DNA from: Baylisascaris procyonis
Taxonomy: Eukaryota > Nematoda > Chromadorea > Rhabditida > Ascarididae
Reading direction: 5' to 3'
Assembly: GCA_037389465.1 (NCBI GenBank)
Contig: JAZARR010000204.1
Location: 434,001-498,000 of the forward strand
Length of the DNA: 64,000 nucleotides
A program made the position numbers and the translations under genes. Under the pieces are notes generated by a model. That model saw nothing but the letters and a program-made list of their open reading frames with translations, was not told the DNA's origin and made no database searches. Below, piece by piece: positions 1 to 11,265 of the stretch. The stretch's first letter is position 1; every line of letters starts with the position of its first letter.

Positions 1-466
1 TCAGTATTAAAAACATTCTTTGAAGTGAAAATTTGAAGAAACGTTTAGAAACGGAAGCGAAGAGTAGAAGAAATTTTCGATGAATTCTCGACATATTTCT
101 TTTAGCTTCAGCATAAAAAATTCAAAGCGCTAGGAAAATTTCGATATCTAAATATTTTCATGCGGTAATATTGATGCATCTAAAATTTATGTTCAGCTTC
201 TCTTGCTTTATTTCATTAAGTTGTTGCTATTAACGGGGTTGGATGATTGAGCTAAAATTTTCAGTGAACAATGACAATAGTTCAGCAATTTTCCAACTTA
301 CTTCGTTCATCTTAATTCATTGAACGATTATTGATGCATGAATCGTGGTAGTCGACAATATGGAGTGAAGCGTAAATCCTTGTATTTTCTAGATCTAATA
401 AACGGACAGTCGTTCTGCCAGTTGTTTTTATATATTTATGAAAAAAGTTATAGTACCTCCATTAAC

Positions 467-533
467 GAATGCTTCTCTGCTCATATTATAGCCTGATGCT
501 GAATGCTTCTCTATTCATATTATGGTCTGACTT
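467..533. repeat. 34-bp direct duplication
   Basis: GAATGCTTCTCTGCTCATAT and what follows recurs 34 bases later with four substitutions. It is a local duplication without a visible role. Confidence 0.75.
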
Positions 534-799
534 ACTTCGTTTCAACTTTAGCCAGTCCTTCTAGGCCAGTTGTTCGATCGTTGCATAGAATACATTCGAT
601 TGTTGCAGTTGAGATTTTCGAAGAATAGTGCATAGCCAATTGAAACGTTAGTGAAATGCCCATTGTTGCGTTTGTTTAATTGCTTTAATTGCTGCAAAAC
701 GTTTGACATTTTAAAGAGCACTAGAAGAGCGCACAACAAAAATTCAGTGTGCAAATTCAATGTGCTATATGTAAATTTGTTTACGAGAATAAATGGGTG

Positions 800-938
800 C
801 TATAGTACTAAACATCGATGATGGTCGTCATCGTAATCCATTTCTGATTGTTGGCCGAGGTCAGTCGGGTAACTCAACCGGGAATTAACCAGATATGAAA
901 TAACATCGAGCTCCCTAATCATCGTGATGCATACGAAT
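800..938 (-). CDS. Exon-like island, unidentified, ending in CLVL
   Basis: An open minus-strand frame follows a TTAG acceptor-like site and reads FVCITMIRELDVISYLVNSR, ending DDDHHRCLVL and TAG. Composition is less AT-driven than surrounding frames, and the final four residues resemble a prenylation CAAX box. Frames of this length also arise by chance in this sequence, so the support is weak. Confidence 0.25.
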
Positions 939-2114
939 CTAATTTAACCATAGCTAGAGATTCATCTGCTTTCATTGAATTCTTGTTGTGCGCTTTTCTA
1001 GTAGAATTGTCGCTGTGATTGAATTCATAACTACTGAACATTTGCCGGGTAATTAATGAATGGTCATTATAAGAATACCTGCAAGAAAACTATATATAAT
1101 AATGAAAATCTTTGGACTTATTCACTTTTTACCTATATCATCTAGGTATGAAGGGAATCATATTCATGATAAAGAATAGAGGGGAAGAGTTTTGGTTGAC
1201 TCAAATATGTGGTGAATAGCATTGCAACAAAAAACTCATGTTAGCAGTATTTGAATATGACTTTCGATGTATTTGTGCAGCTTTGCTTAGTGGTAATTTT
1301 TTCAAGGGCATTTCCGCGCTATAAACAAACGGAAAATCATAGACGGCGATTTATAGCGGTTGCTTTTTGAGAGAATATTTGTGAATGAGATTGTTTATAC
1401 TTGCAAATATTCGTTATCTAAACATTGAGTCGAGGGCATACGCTATGCTTCTAAATCCATAATGCAACGTTTCCTGCAAGCGCGAACGCTTCCGTTTTGG
1501 GTACGCTCATTGATTTAGCTTTCTCTGTTATTTTCATAAATCAGCACGAAATAGCATAATGAAGCTATCGAAGTGGTATATAGGCAAAATCACTCCTACC
1601 TCCCCCCCTCCAAAAAAAACTGGAAGAGTGCGGTTACAACCTTCGAAATTTTTAAGGTTGTTCCCGCATCCAAAAACTTTAAAAAATTTTTTTGCATTGT
1701 CTTTCTAAATCTTTGGAATTTTCCATCAATTAAAATTCTTAGAAAAATTTGCATTGTCTTTGCAAGTTTGCATTGTCTTTGTTCGATACTTCCATTATCT
1801 TCTTCTAAATGTCACATCGGTTAAGCGAAATATAACAATTTTTATATAATTGGCTAGCAAACGGCTTTCAGTGGTGAATAATTTGAATGTGTTAGGATAT
1901 ATTTGAGCTTTTGGAAGATCATTTTTAAGGAAGCAAATAATTTTAGGCAGTTTTACGGTTTCAAAGCGAAATTTGGGGCCTTTATTGGCATTTTTCCCAC
2001 CTTCCCATCCTTAGACATTTTTTCTAGCAAACGAAAAGTCAATTTGCATAACGCATTTTGTCTTCAAAGATCATGTTTACACCTTATTTCACCTTTCTTA
2101 ACTGATCTATTTTG

Positions 2115-2328
2115 TCAAGTATGATTCGGGTTATCGTTCAACGTGATATTGCATTCATAGACTACATCGACGTCAGTGAACATTGCGCAAATTATTCCAT
2201 TTAGTTGTCGATGTTTCACTTGAATGAAATTAACTACACTTTCGTCTACTTCTTTATTCGGCTGTGTTTCTTCTTGGACTTTTTTTTCTAACAGAATGGC
2301 ATCGTGCATTAGAAGCATTTTGTCCGTA
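2115..2328 (-). CDS. Exon-like island, unidentified
   Basis: A minus-strand frame after an AAAATAG acceptor reads TDKMLLMHDAILLEKKVQEE and stays open for 70 codons to TGA, with a charge and hydrophobicity balance typical of protein. There is no match to a family that I know. It may belong with the islands at 3057 and 800. Confidence 0.28.
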
Positions 2329-3056
2329 CTATTTTATAAAAGATTTGCATAAAAAATAAGCACATTTTTTGAAGTCATCGCTTTTTTAATAATAATGCTA
2401 GATTGTTGTAAAGATTGCTACCAAAGAAAAATTTTTATAGAGATAGGAAGAATAGAATTTTCTCAAAAATTTTCTTGAAAATGTCATATTCATACGAATT
2501 TGCGGTAAAAACAGTTACGAATTTATTTCTGTTTCGCAGTTGCTATTCATAGTTGGCATTTTACCCTTGAGTCAAGCATATAGGATTGATCAAATTTCTT
2601 CCATTTGATCTTCGTCGGCGTTTCTTTAACGATCGATTATGTAAGTCGTTTGATGTCACCTAACAACTAAATGCATATCTGTTGGCTATGAACACCAACT
2701 ATCATAGATGTTCTATGATCGAGTGGTTGCGTACTACATCTTGCTGCGCCGATATTACATCGTTGCATCATTTTCAAAATACTTCTGTTTTATCTTTAGA
2801 TTTATTTAATAGAGATTATTTTTATTTTGCAATTATTTTCATAGTAGATAGGAAAGTTTCATAGTTCGCTTCCGTTCTATAGGCAATCGTTAAATGCTCA
2901 CTTATTTTCTGACAGGGCAAACAAATATGGCGAAAATACTATAGATATTCGCTTAGAATACATTTAAAGTAATACTGAAGTTGCTTTTAAACCAACGAAA
3001 AAGCATTACTTTGCGTTACGCTAAATGAACATAAAGTAGAAGTGCAAATTGGATAC

Positions 3057-3251
3057 GCATATTTGTGAGGTATTTAAATCGAATTAGAGATGCCTCATAA
3101 ACCGGAACATTTTCGTACAACCCTCTCTCCTCAGCAAATCGTTTCATTGCACTCAGCATTCCCCTCGATTGCGTTCCACTAGAGCGGGAGTGCTTGTTCG
3201 CACAAATCTCTGCTACCTTTACAACCTTTTCCAGTATTACTTTCCAACTAC
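3057..3251 (-). CDS. Exon-like island, unidentified
   Basis: The minus frame SWKVILEKVVKVAEICANKH continues through MLSAMKRFAEERGLYENV to about 64 codons. It is bounded by a TAAG acceptor-like and a GTATCC donor-like site. It has the composition of a real protein (many E, A, V, R) in a low-GC region. Family unknown. Confidence 0.33.
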
Positions 3252-3654
3252 CTTACAATTTATTGATCTCTATAAGAATAGGTGGCTTCTTAACCTTGAC
3301 ATCTTAAGAAGACCATATACCGAAACAATCATATGACGTCGAATCATGTAGAAGGGATACGAGAATTGGATGTAGAGGGTTATATGTAATTGAGGAGTCT
3401 GTTTAGTAGCAAAAGCGATAGATCAAAGATCCCTGAACCTTCCACCTTTTCTTTCCTATTAAATCCTTTTTTCTGAATATTGAGTGATATGAAGGATGAA
3501 ATTAGAAAGTTTATTGAGTAACGTAAAACCAAGGTTGCTACTGAATTGAATCTATTACTACATCAAGAAAGGTATTTCTGGATTTTGATTTACTGATAGG
3601 TGGTATATTTGTTAAAATTCATCGATGACAAGAATGCTCTTAGGATTCTTTCCG

Positions 3655-3692
3655 TTGCCCCCTCCCTCCCCCCCGCCCCCACCACCTTCCGA
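3655..3692 (-). other. G-quadruplex-forming tract
   Basis: The minus strand has at least five runs of three or more G with loops of one or two bases (plus strand CCCCTCCCTCCCCCCCGCCC). It is in non-coding DNA. Confidence 0.55.
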
Positions 3693-3745
3693 TGATTTTG
3701 GTGCATATTCTTGACCTGAAATCTTTACCGAATAAATCCTTCTGG

Positions 3746-3931
3746 CTAATCTCCATGGTACATTGCAGTCAGTGTCGAGGAATGAGAGTGTATAGGATCG
3801 TTAGGGTTGTCAAAGAGGAAAGGACTAGACGCAGAAATAGGCTCAGATGATTTGTAGTTACAAAATGCATCAAACGCTTCCACCTTCACGGCATCCTTGA
3901 TTACTTCGGTCATAGTGTAGCGCAAAATTCG
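3746..3931 (-). CDS. Exon-like island, unidentified, possibly terminal
   Basis: After an AAACAG acceptor the minus frame reads RILRYTMTEVIKDAVKVEAF and stays open to TAG after 61 codons. A second frame overlapping its end is also open and runs into a glycine-rich stretch from the G-rich block at 3655-3690, so local base composition may explain part of the openness. Confidence 0.28.
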   Translation of the reverse strand, partial: RILRYTMTEVIKDAVKVEAFDAFCNYKSSEPISASSPFLFDNPNDPIHSHSSTLTAMYHGD

Positions 3932-5949
3932 CTGTTTATTTTTGTGAAAAATATAACAACAGTTTTGTGTAAAAGCGGGAAATAAGCTTAAAACATTATG
4001 AAATTAGAATTAAGAGGACTGAAATAAACTAACGTACCGGCTAGAAAGAAACCAGTATGTCAGTTCTACGCATAGATTGTTTAGTGCCTTATAATATCTA
4101 TGAAGTTAGAATTGTTGTAGTAATAAGTAGCATTACATGAAAAGTTAGCCTTTCGTGCATATCATAAAATATATGTTAAGATTGTAATGAAAAGATTGCT
4201 AAACAGCAATGTAGATTGACCAAAGTATAGTTGCATTTTAGCAGTAACTTTCGAGTTTATTTCTCATAGCTTTGCTGGTTATATTTCGGTTTTCGCGTAA
4301 ATTAACCTCGAATGCTGAAATACTAAAAGGAGCTTAGGAATGTCGTATAGTTTAGGTCTTTGCCGTGGCAGTCTTCCCTCCTATGTTCTATAGCGGGTAA
4401 ACATTCAACTGCCGTTGCAATTTTCGATCATTTTCGTTTCTTTCGTTAGAGATCTACTTATCAGTGATAGTGCGAACTGATTGCATAGTGATATAAGACT
4501 ATTGGACTTCGTTATTCTTCAGCACTTATCTTGTTAGGAAATTTTTTAGCTAGACTTTATGACTCTCCTATAGTAATATATTTTGTTCAACTAGTATAGT
4601 TGTTTATTCTAATATCGTTGAACGTTAAAGAATGTTCACTCAAAATGCTTTTCACTCTTCAGTGATCATTACGACGTCGTAGAGAGAGCTAATTTTGCAT
4701 AAAGACCCCATGCTTGGCAAATGAAATTATGTAACGCTGTGTCCGTTGTAGCTTCACTTCACAAATCTTCGTCAACGCTTTTACTAGTGATATTTCCTAT
4801 TTTCGCATATTTTACTTCTCAGCTATTAACTTACTGACTTCATTTGGACTGATTGATCTAATCCTATTCAATATGAGTGATCGATTTCTGATTGATTGAT
4901 CGATCACGTCGAATGTGATGCCATAGTTTTCAATCATTCTTCCTTTTTATCATTGCAGGCCTAATCTTTACTGATGAAATTTGAGAAAAACCTGATATAT
5001 ATTTTTTATATAAAAATCTCTGTTAGCTTTTATCATCACTAAGACATGCAAATTTAATTATTGTTACAACTCTATTGATCTGGTCGAAATCTAAATTACG
5101 CTGCAATCTCCAACGGTTTAAAACTCATTCAATCATTAAGCTCATTTTTTCCTAAATCTTAGTAATTCATTTTCTTAGTAACCCATCTTATTCATTGAAA
5201 TTTATTTTTTCGAGAAATATTTTTTAACGGAAGTAAAATTTTTTGAGGTAGTAGTCAACCATCTATCCTTTGTGTGGAAATGTCATTGCAGTATTCCAAT
5301 ACTGAAACTCTAGTAGAGTAAATTAATATTCCTTAGTTACTGAAATTCGAGTTTGTTGAAAAATTAAACAAATCCCGATTCAAATTAAGCTCAGATTTTA
5401 CATTTTACCATTTTAGAAAGATTTTCCTTGAGAGCGCTTTTCGAATTTCAAAAAATTTCCTCTGCACTGAGATTTTCCATTTCATAGAGCATCTTAAAAT
5501 GCGAACTTTTTCAACAAACGAAATAACTCATCGACTTATATACTTTTAAAGAATTTCATCTTTAATTAAACGAAAATCAACTGGGGGAACGAAAGAAGAT
5601 AGTGATATTTATAAATTTTTGCTCTCTTCAATTCAAAAATGATACAGTTGAATTTTTTATGGGTTTATTTGAAAACTTAAATATGCCTTTCAAACTTTAG
5701 TGCTAAATATGATAGTATATACTGCTACTGTAGCATAATTTGGCATCGATCAGAAATGCTCATATTTTAGATGTAAAGAGCCCCTGAACAGATTTTGCTT
5801 AATCTTTCTTATCTTTTAATAATTCCGTCAAATGCCTTAGCAGGTGTGGTTACCTTTTTTGCATTTATTTATTTTTAAATTCGAAACGAAGGTTTATTAA
5901 TGATGTAAAGGTAGTTGAAAGCTAATTTCTTCTTCAATTATGAAAGATT

Positions 5950-6125
5950 TTATGAAATGAATGAGCATGAAAGATCGCTGATGAAGAAAGGGGAATGCAA
6001 GGGTTGGTGGCTATCGCTCGAGGTCACACTACAATGCATCACAAATGCGTGCGCATTGCACGCAAAATGAATGACACTAGACCACATTGCTAAATTATGC
6101 AGATCATATTGCCTCGAATTTAACG
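5950..6125 (-). CDS. Exon-like island, unidentified
   Basis: A minus-strand frame after a GAATAG acceptor-like site reads ALNSRQYDLHNLAMWSSVIH and is open for about 57 codons in a locally GC-richer patch. No family was recognised; it may be chance. Confidence 0.18.
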
Positions 6126-7411
6126 CTATTCTTCAGCTGAGTTAAACGTCCTTTATCTCAGAAATGAAACGTTGTTGGATGAGAATATTTTGATAGGGAA
6201 GCCACGACCCCGCTTCCCCGTCTAAGACTGGAGAATTTTGAGCTCAGCGTTACTATGAGATCAACAATCTACTCCATTGTAAAGATTAATAACAGCTTTT
6301 GCGGTGAATTTAGACCTCAACAGCATGTCCTCATTGACTTCAACTATAAACCCAATCAGATTAAGCGAAAATCTAGAAGAAATGTGAATATTTTCTTAGT
6401 TCTTTTAGATATTAAGTGAAGTTGTTTGCACTACATTTAACACTAATTTGACTTACGCCTCACGTCTTTGCACTAACAAATCGCCACATCGGTTAATGCA
6501 TTATTTATTATGCGCTTTAGCAGATCTGATTTGCATGAGTTTTTTTTTGATTTTTTTTTTTTGAACGCGATGCTGCATATTTGCGCATTTATGTGTATGT
6601 CTAAACTCGGATCCATGCGCGCCTTCGGACTCAACTTCGGGTACATTGAAGCTAGAGCTATGAAACTTGGTTACTATAGTACACCTGTAGAATAATCTAA
6701 TTATGCGATGATTTTTGTTTGATCCTTCAATTTCAAAATCACTTATAAATACTTAAACATATTGAGAAAATTACATTCTTTTTCACTGATCGAATTTCAA
6801 TGTCATTTCGATCGGCGAATTCATTAAAGTTTAAAGCTATTATTCCAAATCCTTTATTTAAACCTGAAATTGATTGGTTAAGTAAGGGGGTGCAAAGGTT
6901 TTAATCTGAAATTGGTTTGTCAAATAAACCGGATGCAAAAGTGAATATTGATACACCTTCATTAGCATATTTCCATTTATTTCTTGATGATCTTCTCGTA
7001 ATGTTCACTCGGATTTTAATTTTCTTAAGAACGTTCGTATAAGGCGCTCTTTTTTCTTTGCTCATCATATAGGATTACTCAAGTTCTTTGCTAGACTACA
7101 ATATTTGATGGAAATTCTTTTGCGGGACTTTAAACGATTTGATTTTTTCCCAGAAAATTCGAAGCAAACAAAAGAATTCAATTTCTCTTACCAAAAATTT
7201 TAAGCAGTTTAAGATGTTCATTTTTTTCTCTCAAATTTTTTTACTGATTCCGAATGATTCATTTCAAAACTTCATTTAAATCGTTCCATAAGTTTTTGGA
7301 AACTACCTAAAATTAGGAAAATAAATGAAAATAAATTTTTTTTGGAAAGTTAGCGGTATCATCCTTCAAATTTAATACACATTTAGAAGCTTTACCCTCT
7401 TGGATAGCTAT

Positions 7412-7414
<3 letters not shown>

Positions 7415-7459
<45 letters not shown>
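7415..7459. repeat. (AT)n microsatellite
   Basis: An uninterrupted run of about 22 AT dinucleotides in otherwise featureless AT-rich sequence. Confidence 0.97.
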
Positions 7460-7460
<1 letters not shown>

Positions 7461-9311
7461 GATCGTACCGGGCAGAAACGTAGTCAAATAGAGATGTAGA
7501 TGCACATAAAATAAAATATAGGTTTCCTTTGCCATAATACATTTCCAAATATTACTTGGATATGCGTGAAAATGGCAGAGATTTTAGATATTTGTTCAAT
7601 GTGACGGTGCATTTTTGGCGCGCATTTATTCTAATGCAAAAAAGCTATCTTTGTACGATAAATGAAATTGTTGCATCTATTGCGACGAATAGGAAATTCC
7701 CATTGAAAATATGCAATATGAAATACGATGAGAAACATGTACATTTCCTGAAAGTATTTTCTATAAGTGCATAAAATTCGCCCAAATAAAGCTGTTGTGA
7801 AACTTCACGCATACGCGAAAATAGTTAATTCAATTCCCTATTACTACTGAACCAATTTGCGCTTTATTTACTAGCTAAGAATCTCATCACGAAGATTTAC
7901 TAACAGCAATCCTACAAATAGAAGAGGGGGAAGAAGGAGAAAAGAAGCATTGAAGAGGTGCAAAGAGTGAATGGATTGCTTTTTTTTTGAGTTGACAGTT
8001 CTTCGTAGATCAATCGTTCCATTAATATCATATCTTTAAGCAGTTGTCGCATATTCTTTTACAAAATAGATCAAATTTTGGAGTGAGTGCAGTGTCTTTT
8101 TTTCATATTTCTCTTCAATTTAGAATTATCTCTTATAAAAATATTTCTTCCTTATTCAGGCAACATAAATTCATCGATAAAATTTTCATAAATTGTTCCA
8201 AATGCAACCTAAGAATAGCGCATAAAAGTGTCAATCGAGACTGCTTAACTTATAAGTGAAAATTCTAGTCAAGAATTTACCATCAATAATCACAGCATAA
8301 ATTGTAGCGATTGGTAATTGGTGAAAAGATGAAAATTCTCTTCTAAGGTTTTTTTCTGCTTTTTTTTCATTTTTTGAATCATCTTTTCAAATATTTAATA
8401 TTTATTTTAATTTTAATTATAGCGGAAAACATCCCCAAAAAAAATTGATATTTGCTTAAATTGCTCAATCGATTTAACGCTTTTCATTTCGATCCTAAGC
8501 ATTTTGCAATCAAATTTCTCAAAGAAATCGGCGAATATTCTTATATTAGAAATTGAAAATGAGTCTTCAATGAGCACACGATCTAGTTAATTATTGGCGA
8601 GGAATATTTACGTTTGCAAATGAGTATAGGCGAGAGAGCTCCTCTGCTTTCATCAGTATCCATTTTCGCGACATAAACGTCGTGGCGCTACTTTTTCATT
8701 CGGTTCGTTTACTATTGATAGTGAACCCCATTAGCTAACATCACCTATGCTTATCTTTCATTGGCTTCATCTATGGCCTCTTGAATCTACCGAATATTAT
8801 ATATGATCTCCTAGAGATTTATGCTTTATTGATAAAGTTGGAATGGTTATTAATGGTAAAATAATAATTCGATAACACGTTTATTGTGAACTATGATCAT
8901 TTAGTAGCGACTTGTCATTGAGAGCATATAGAGCAGGAATGCGGAAATTCGAAATCCTCAGTCACTATATATCGACGTCGTAAACTCTCTTCTCAGGCAT
9001 GTGAGACTAGAATTATATAATATGCCTCATTGCGCCCTTTAAAAATACCAATATTTACTAAGAGATATTCAACAGTGAGCGAAAAGCTTGAGATTTTATT
9101 AAATAGCGCTGATTTTTTAGGTTTTTTAGACAATTGCTATCGTTCTCAGTTGAAAGCCGTTTATTCTAAATTTGGTTTTTAGTGAGATGATAAATTTATC
9201 CAATATTGTTTATGATTGAGCGAAGAGTTTCCTTATCTGCTGCCCTTTCGTTGACTCATCTTTACATTTTAAAACGATTTTATAGTCATTCAAAGATGTC
9301 TCAATAATTAT

Positions 9312-9455
9312 TTTTTTCCGGCTCTGCTTATAGTTTTCATCTTTTCCGGTTTTGCCTATAATTTTTGGATTTTCCGGTTTTGCTTACAATTTTCATCTTT
9401 TCCGGTTCGATCTATAGTTTTCATCTTTTCCCGTTTGACTTGTAATTTTCATCTT
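9312..9455. repeat. 28-bp tandem repeat, five copies
   Basis: The unit TTTTCCGGTTTTGCctatAA-TTTTCATC recurs with an exact 28-bp period at CCGG positions 9318, 9346, 9374, 9402 and 9430, with a few substitutions per copy. It is not in a recognised gene. Confidence 0.85.
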
Positions 9456-10632
9456 TTTTGTACGCCTCTTTTCTTCAACGTTTTTCTAGATGCTCCTATA
9501 TTTTATTTGCTATTCACATAATTCTACGATTAATAATAACTTGTGTTAATCGCCAAAATTGAAATTTTATTAGATATTTTCTTGAAGGTTTTCGCCAATC
9601 GATGAATGCCATTATGCAAAGCAAGTCTCTCATGACATTTTGCTATATTTGGCATTCAATTCTCATATACGCATAGAAGTATTCCTTGCTTCGAAAGCAG
9701 TTTTTTTTTCGCTTGCTGAAAGCCCTTTTCAGTTGAGATTAAGGTCAACCTTTCCATAAGGTTTTTCTAATTTGTGTTTTCGAAGTGCAACATGGCGGTT
9801 AACGTCATCTCTACATGTGTCAGTTTTTTTCCTTGGACGATATTAGTAACTCGGTAATATTACCCTACGTTACCGGTGATATCGATGAGTGTTGCCTACC
9901 CCATAAGGTGGTCGCACTAAGCATCAGGTTAATCTATCAGCTTCGAAGAAGTTTTAGACAGTTACTGACACTCAGATGTTTCAAGAAATGTGTCTATTTC
10001 ACATTAGTTGATCATATTTTATAATCGATCCGGTTGACGCAAATGGAAAAGCGCATCGCATGAGTTGGTAATATGTGCTTTTACAGTTTCGCTTATCGTA
10101 TTAACCACCTTTCATAAATGGGGTCGCTATAAAATGCCATTTGATAGAGTGAGAAAGATGTATATAAATTTTTGCCACCTTCAAGTGCCTGCAAGTTGCC
10201 GAATTGGATTTTCCAAACATGTAAGTACACACCTACGCAAAAGCTGAGGACAGACACAAATGCGTTTGGAAATTCGCAAATGCAATTTTGCAAGAGCACT
10301 GAAAAATAAATCGTTTAGCAAAAGGCTTCTCAAGCAGTCACTTCAATCAGATTAGGAATATCTCGTTACGCATGTTTAATAATTTTTTAACAGTTTATGA
10401 AATTGTTTGGTTGGTCAGGTTGCAAAAAGTTTTATCATCAGGCCGTTTGGCACATTTTTCCTCTCAGTTTATGAGAGCATCAACTTTGTTTTTCTTTGTT
10501 GGTACCTGGAAATTTATCAAAAGAGAAACAGTGAGTCTTCAGAAAGTGCACATCCTGAAAACATGTAATATTTGAACCTATAATATAGATTGATAATAGG
10601 TTGGACTTTCGGCCGTATTTTTTTCGCAGGAA

Positions 10633-10867
10633 AGTGCAGAGTGAAATTGTTTGTAGTCTCGCAAGGACAATGAATGACTCCTGCCACACCATAAATCTGG
10701 GGACGGCGGGCAGAATCGTTTTCAACCCGAGGTGGGATGCGTACAGACCATCGCAACAATCGATGCGGGATAAACAACCATTTATAGTTTGGTGTGTTCA
10801 CAATCGTTCTTGTTTTTACAAAGATACCTTTGACCTGAGGGTATCGCAAAACCGCATCTGCACATAA
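10633..10867 (+). CDS. Possible terminal exon, cysteine-containing, unidentified
   Basis: A strong acceptor (TTTTTTTCGCAG) precedes a plus-strand frame KVQSEIVCSLARTMNDSCHT that stays open for 77 codons to TAA. The minus strand of the same GC-richer stretch is also open for 143 codons (10517-10948), so only one or neither can be real. It lies 400 bp before the start of the fibronectin-like gene and could instead be promoter-proximal sequence. Confidence 0.28.
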
Positions 10868-11265
10868 ACGGCAACGGCAGGGCCACTTCGACTGGCTAGA
10901 AAGGTAAGCAATTGTTGAGTAACGCAATACTAGGAGCGGGCGTTCCAATATTTAAGCTGTGCGAATACATGCTATATGCTATATTGCTATATCATTAGAC
11001 GTGTCATACATGCTGGCAATATGCTCTGAAGGTTTGTTCTGGAATTTCTAAAACACCATTTTTCAGGTTCATATCCTTTGAAGTCTGGGATTCTTGCAAG
11101 TGCAAGAGTGCGGATTTCACAGAGGTACCGCCCATCTATTAGATTCGTATCGCTCATTCATCGAAAGGTTGTATTTGCGTTGTACGTGCTCCGCCCACTT
11201 CGTCAGTTTACTATCAAGAAGAGTCTGACGTTCTGAGGGATCACCCAATACAAGGCAATCTAATT

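Larger units (their letters stand above)
1..10600. other. Mostly non-coding left region
   Basis: Apart from the exon-like islands and repeats listed separately, this stretch is AT-rich with stops in all frames. I see no recognisable protein domain, tRNA or rRNA. Introns of an unidentified minus-strand gene are one explanation for the isolated islands. Confidence 0.6.
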
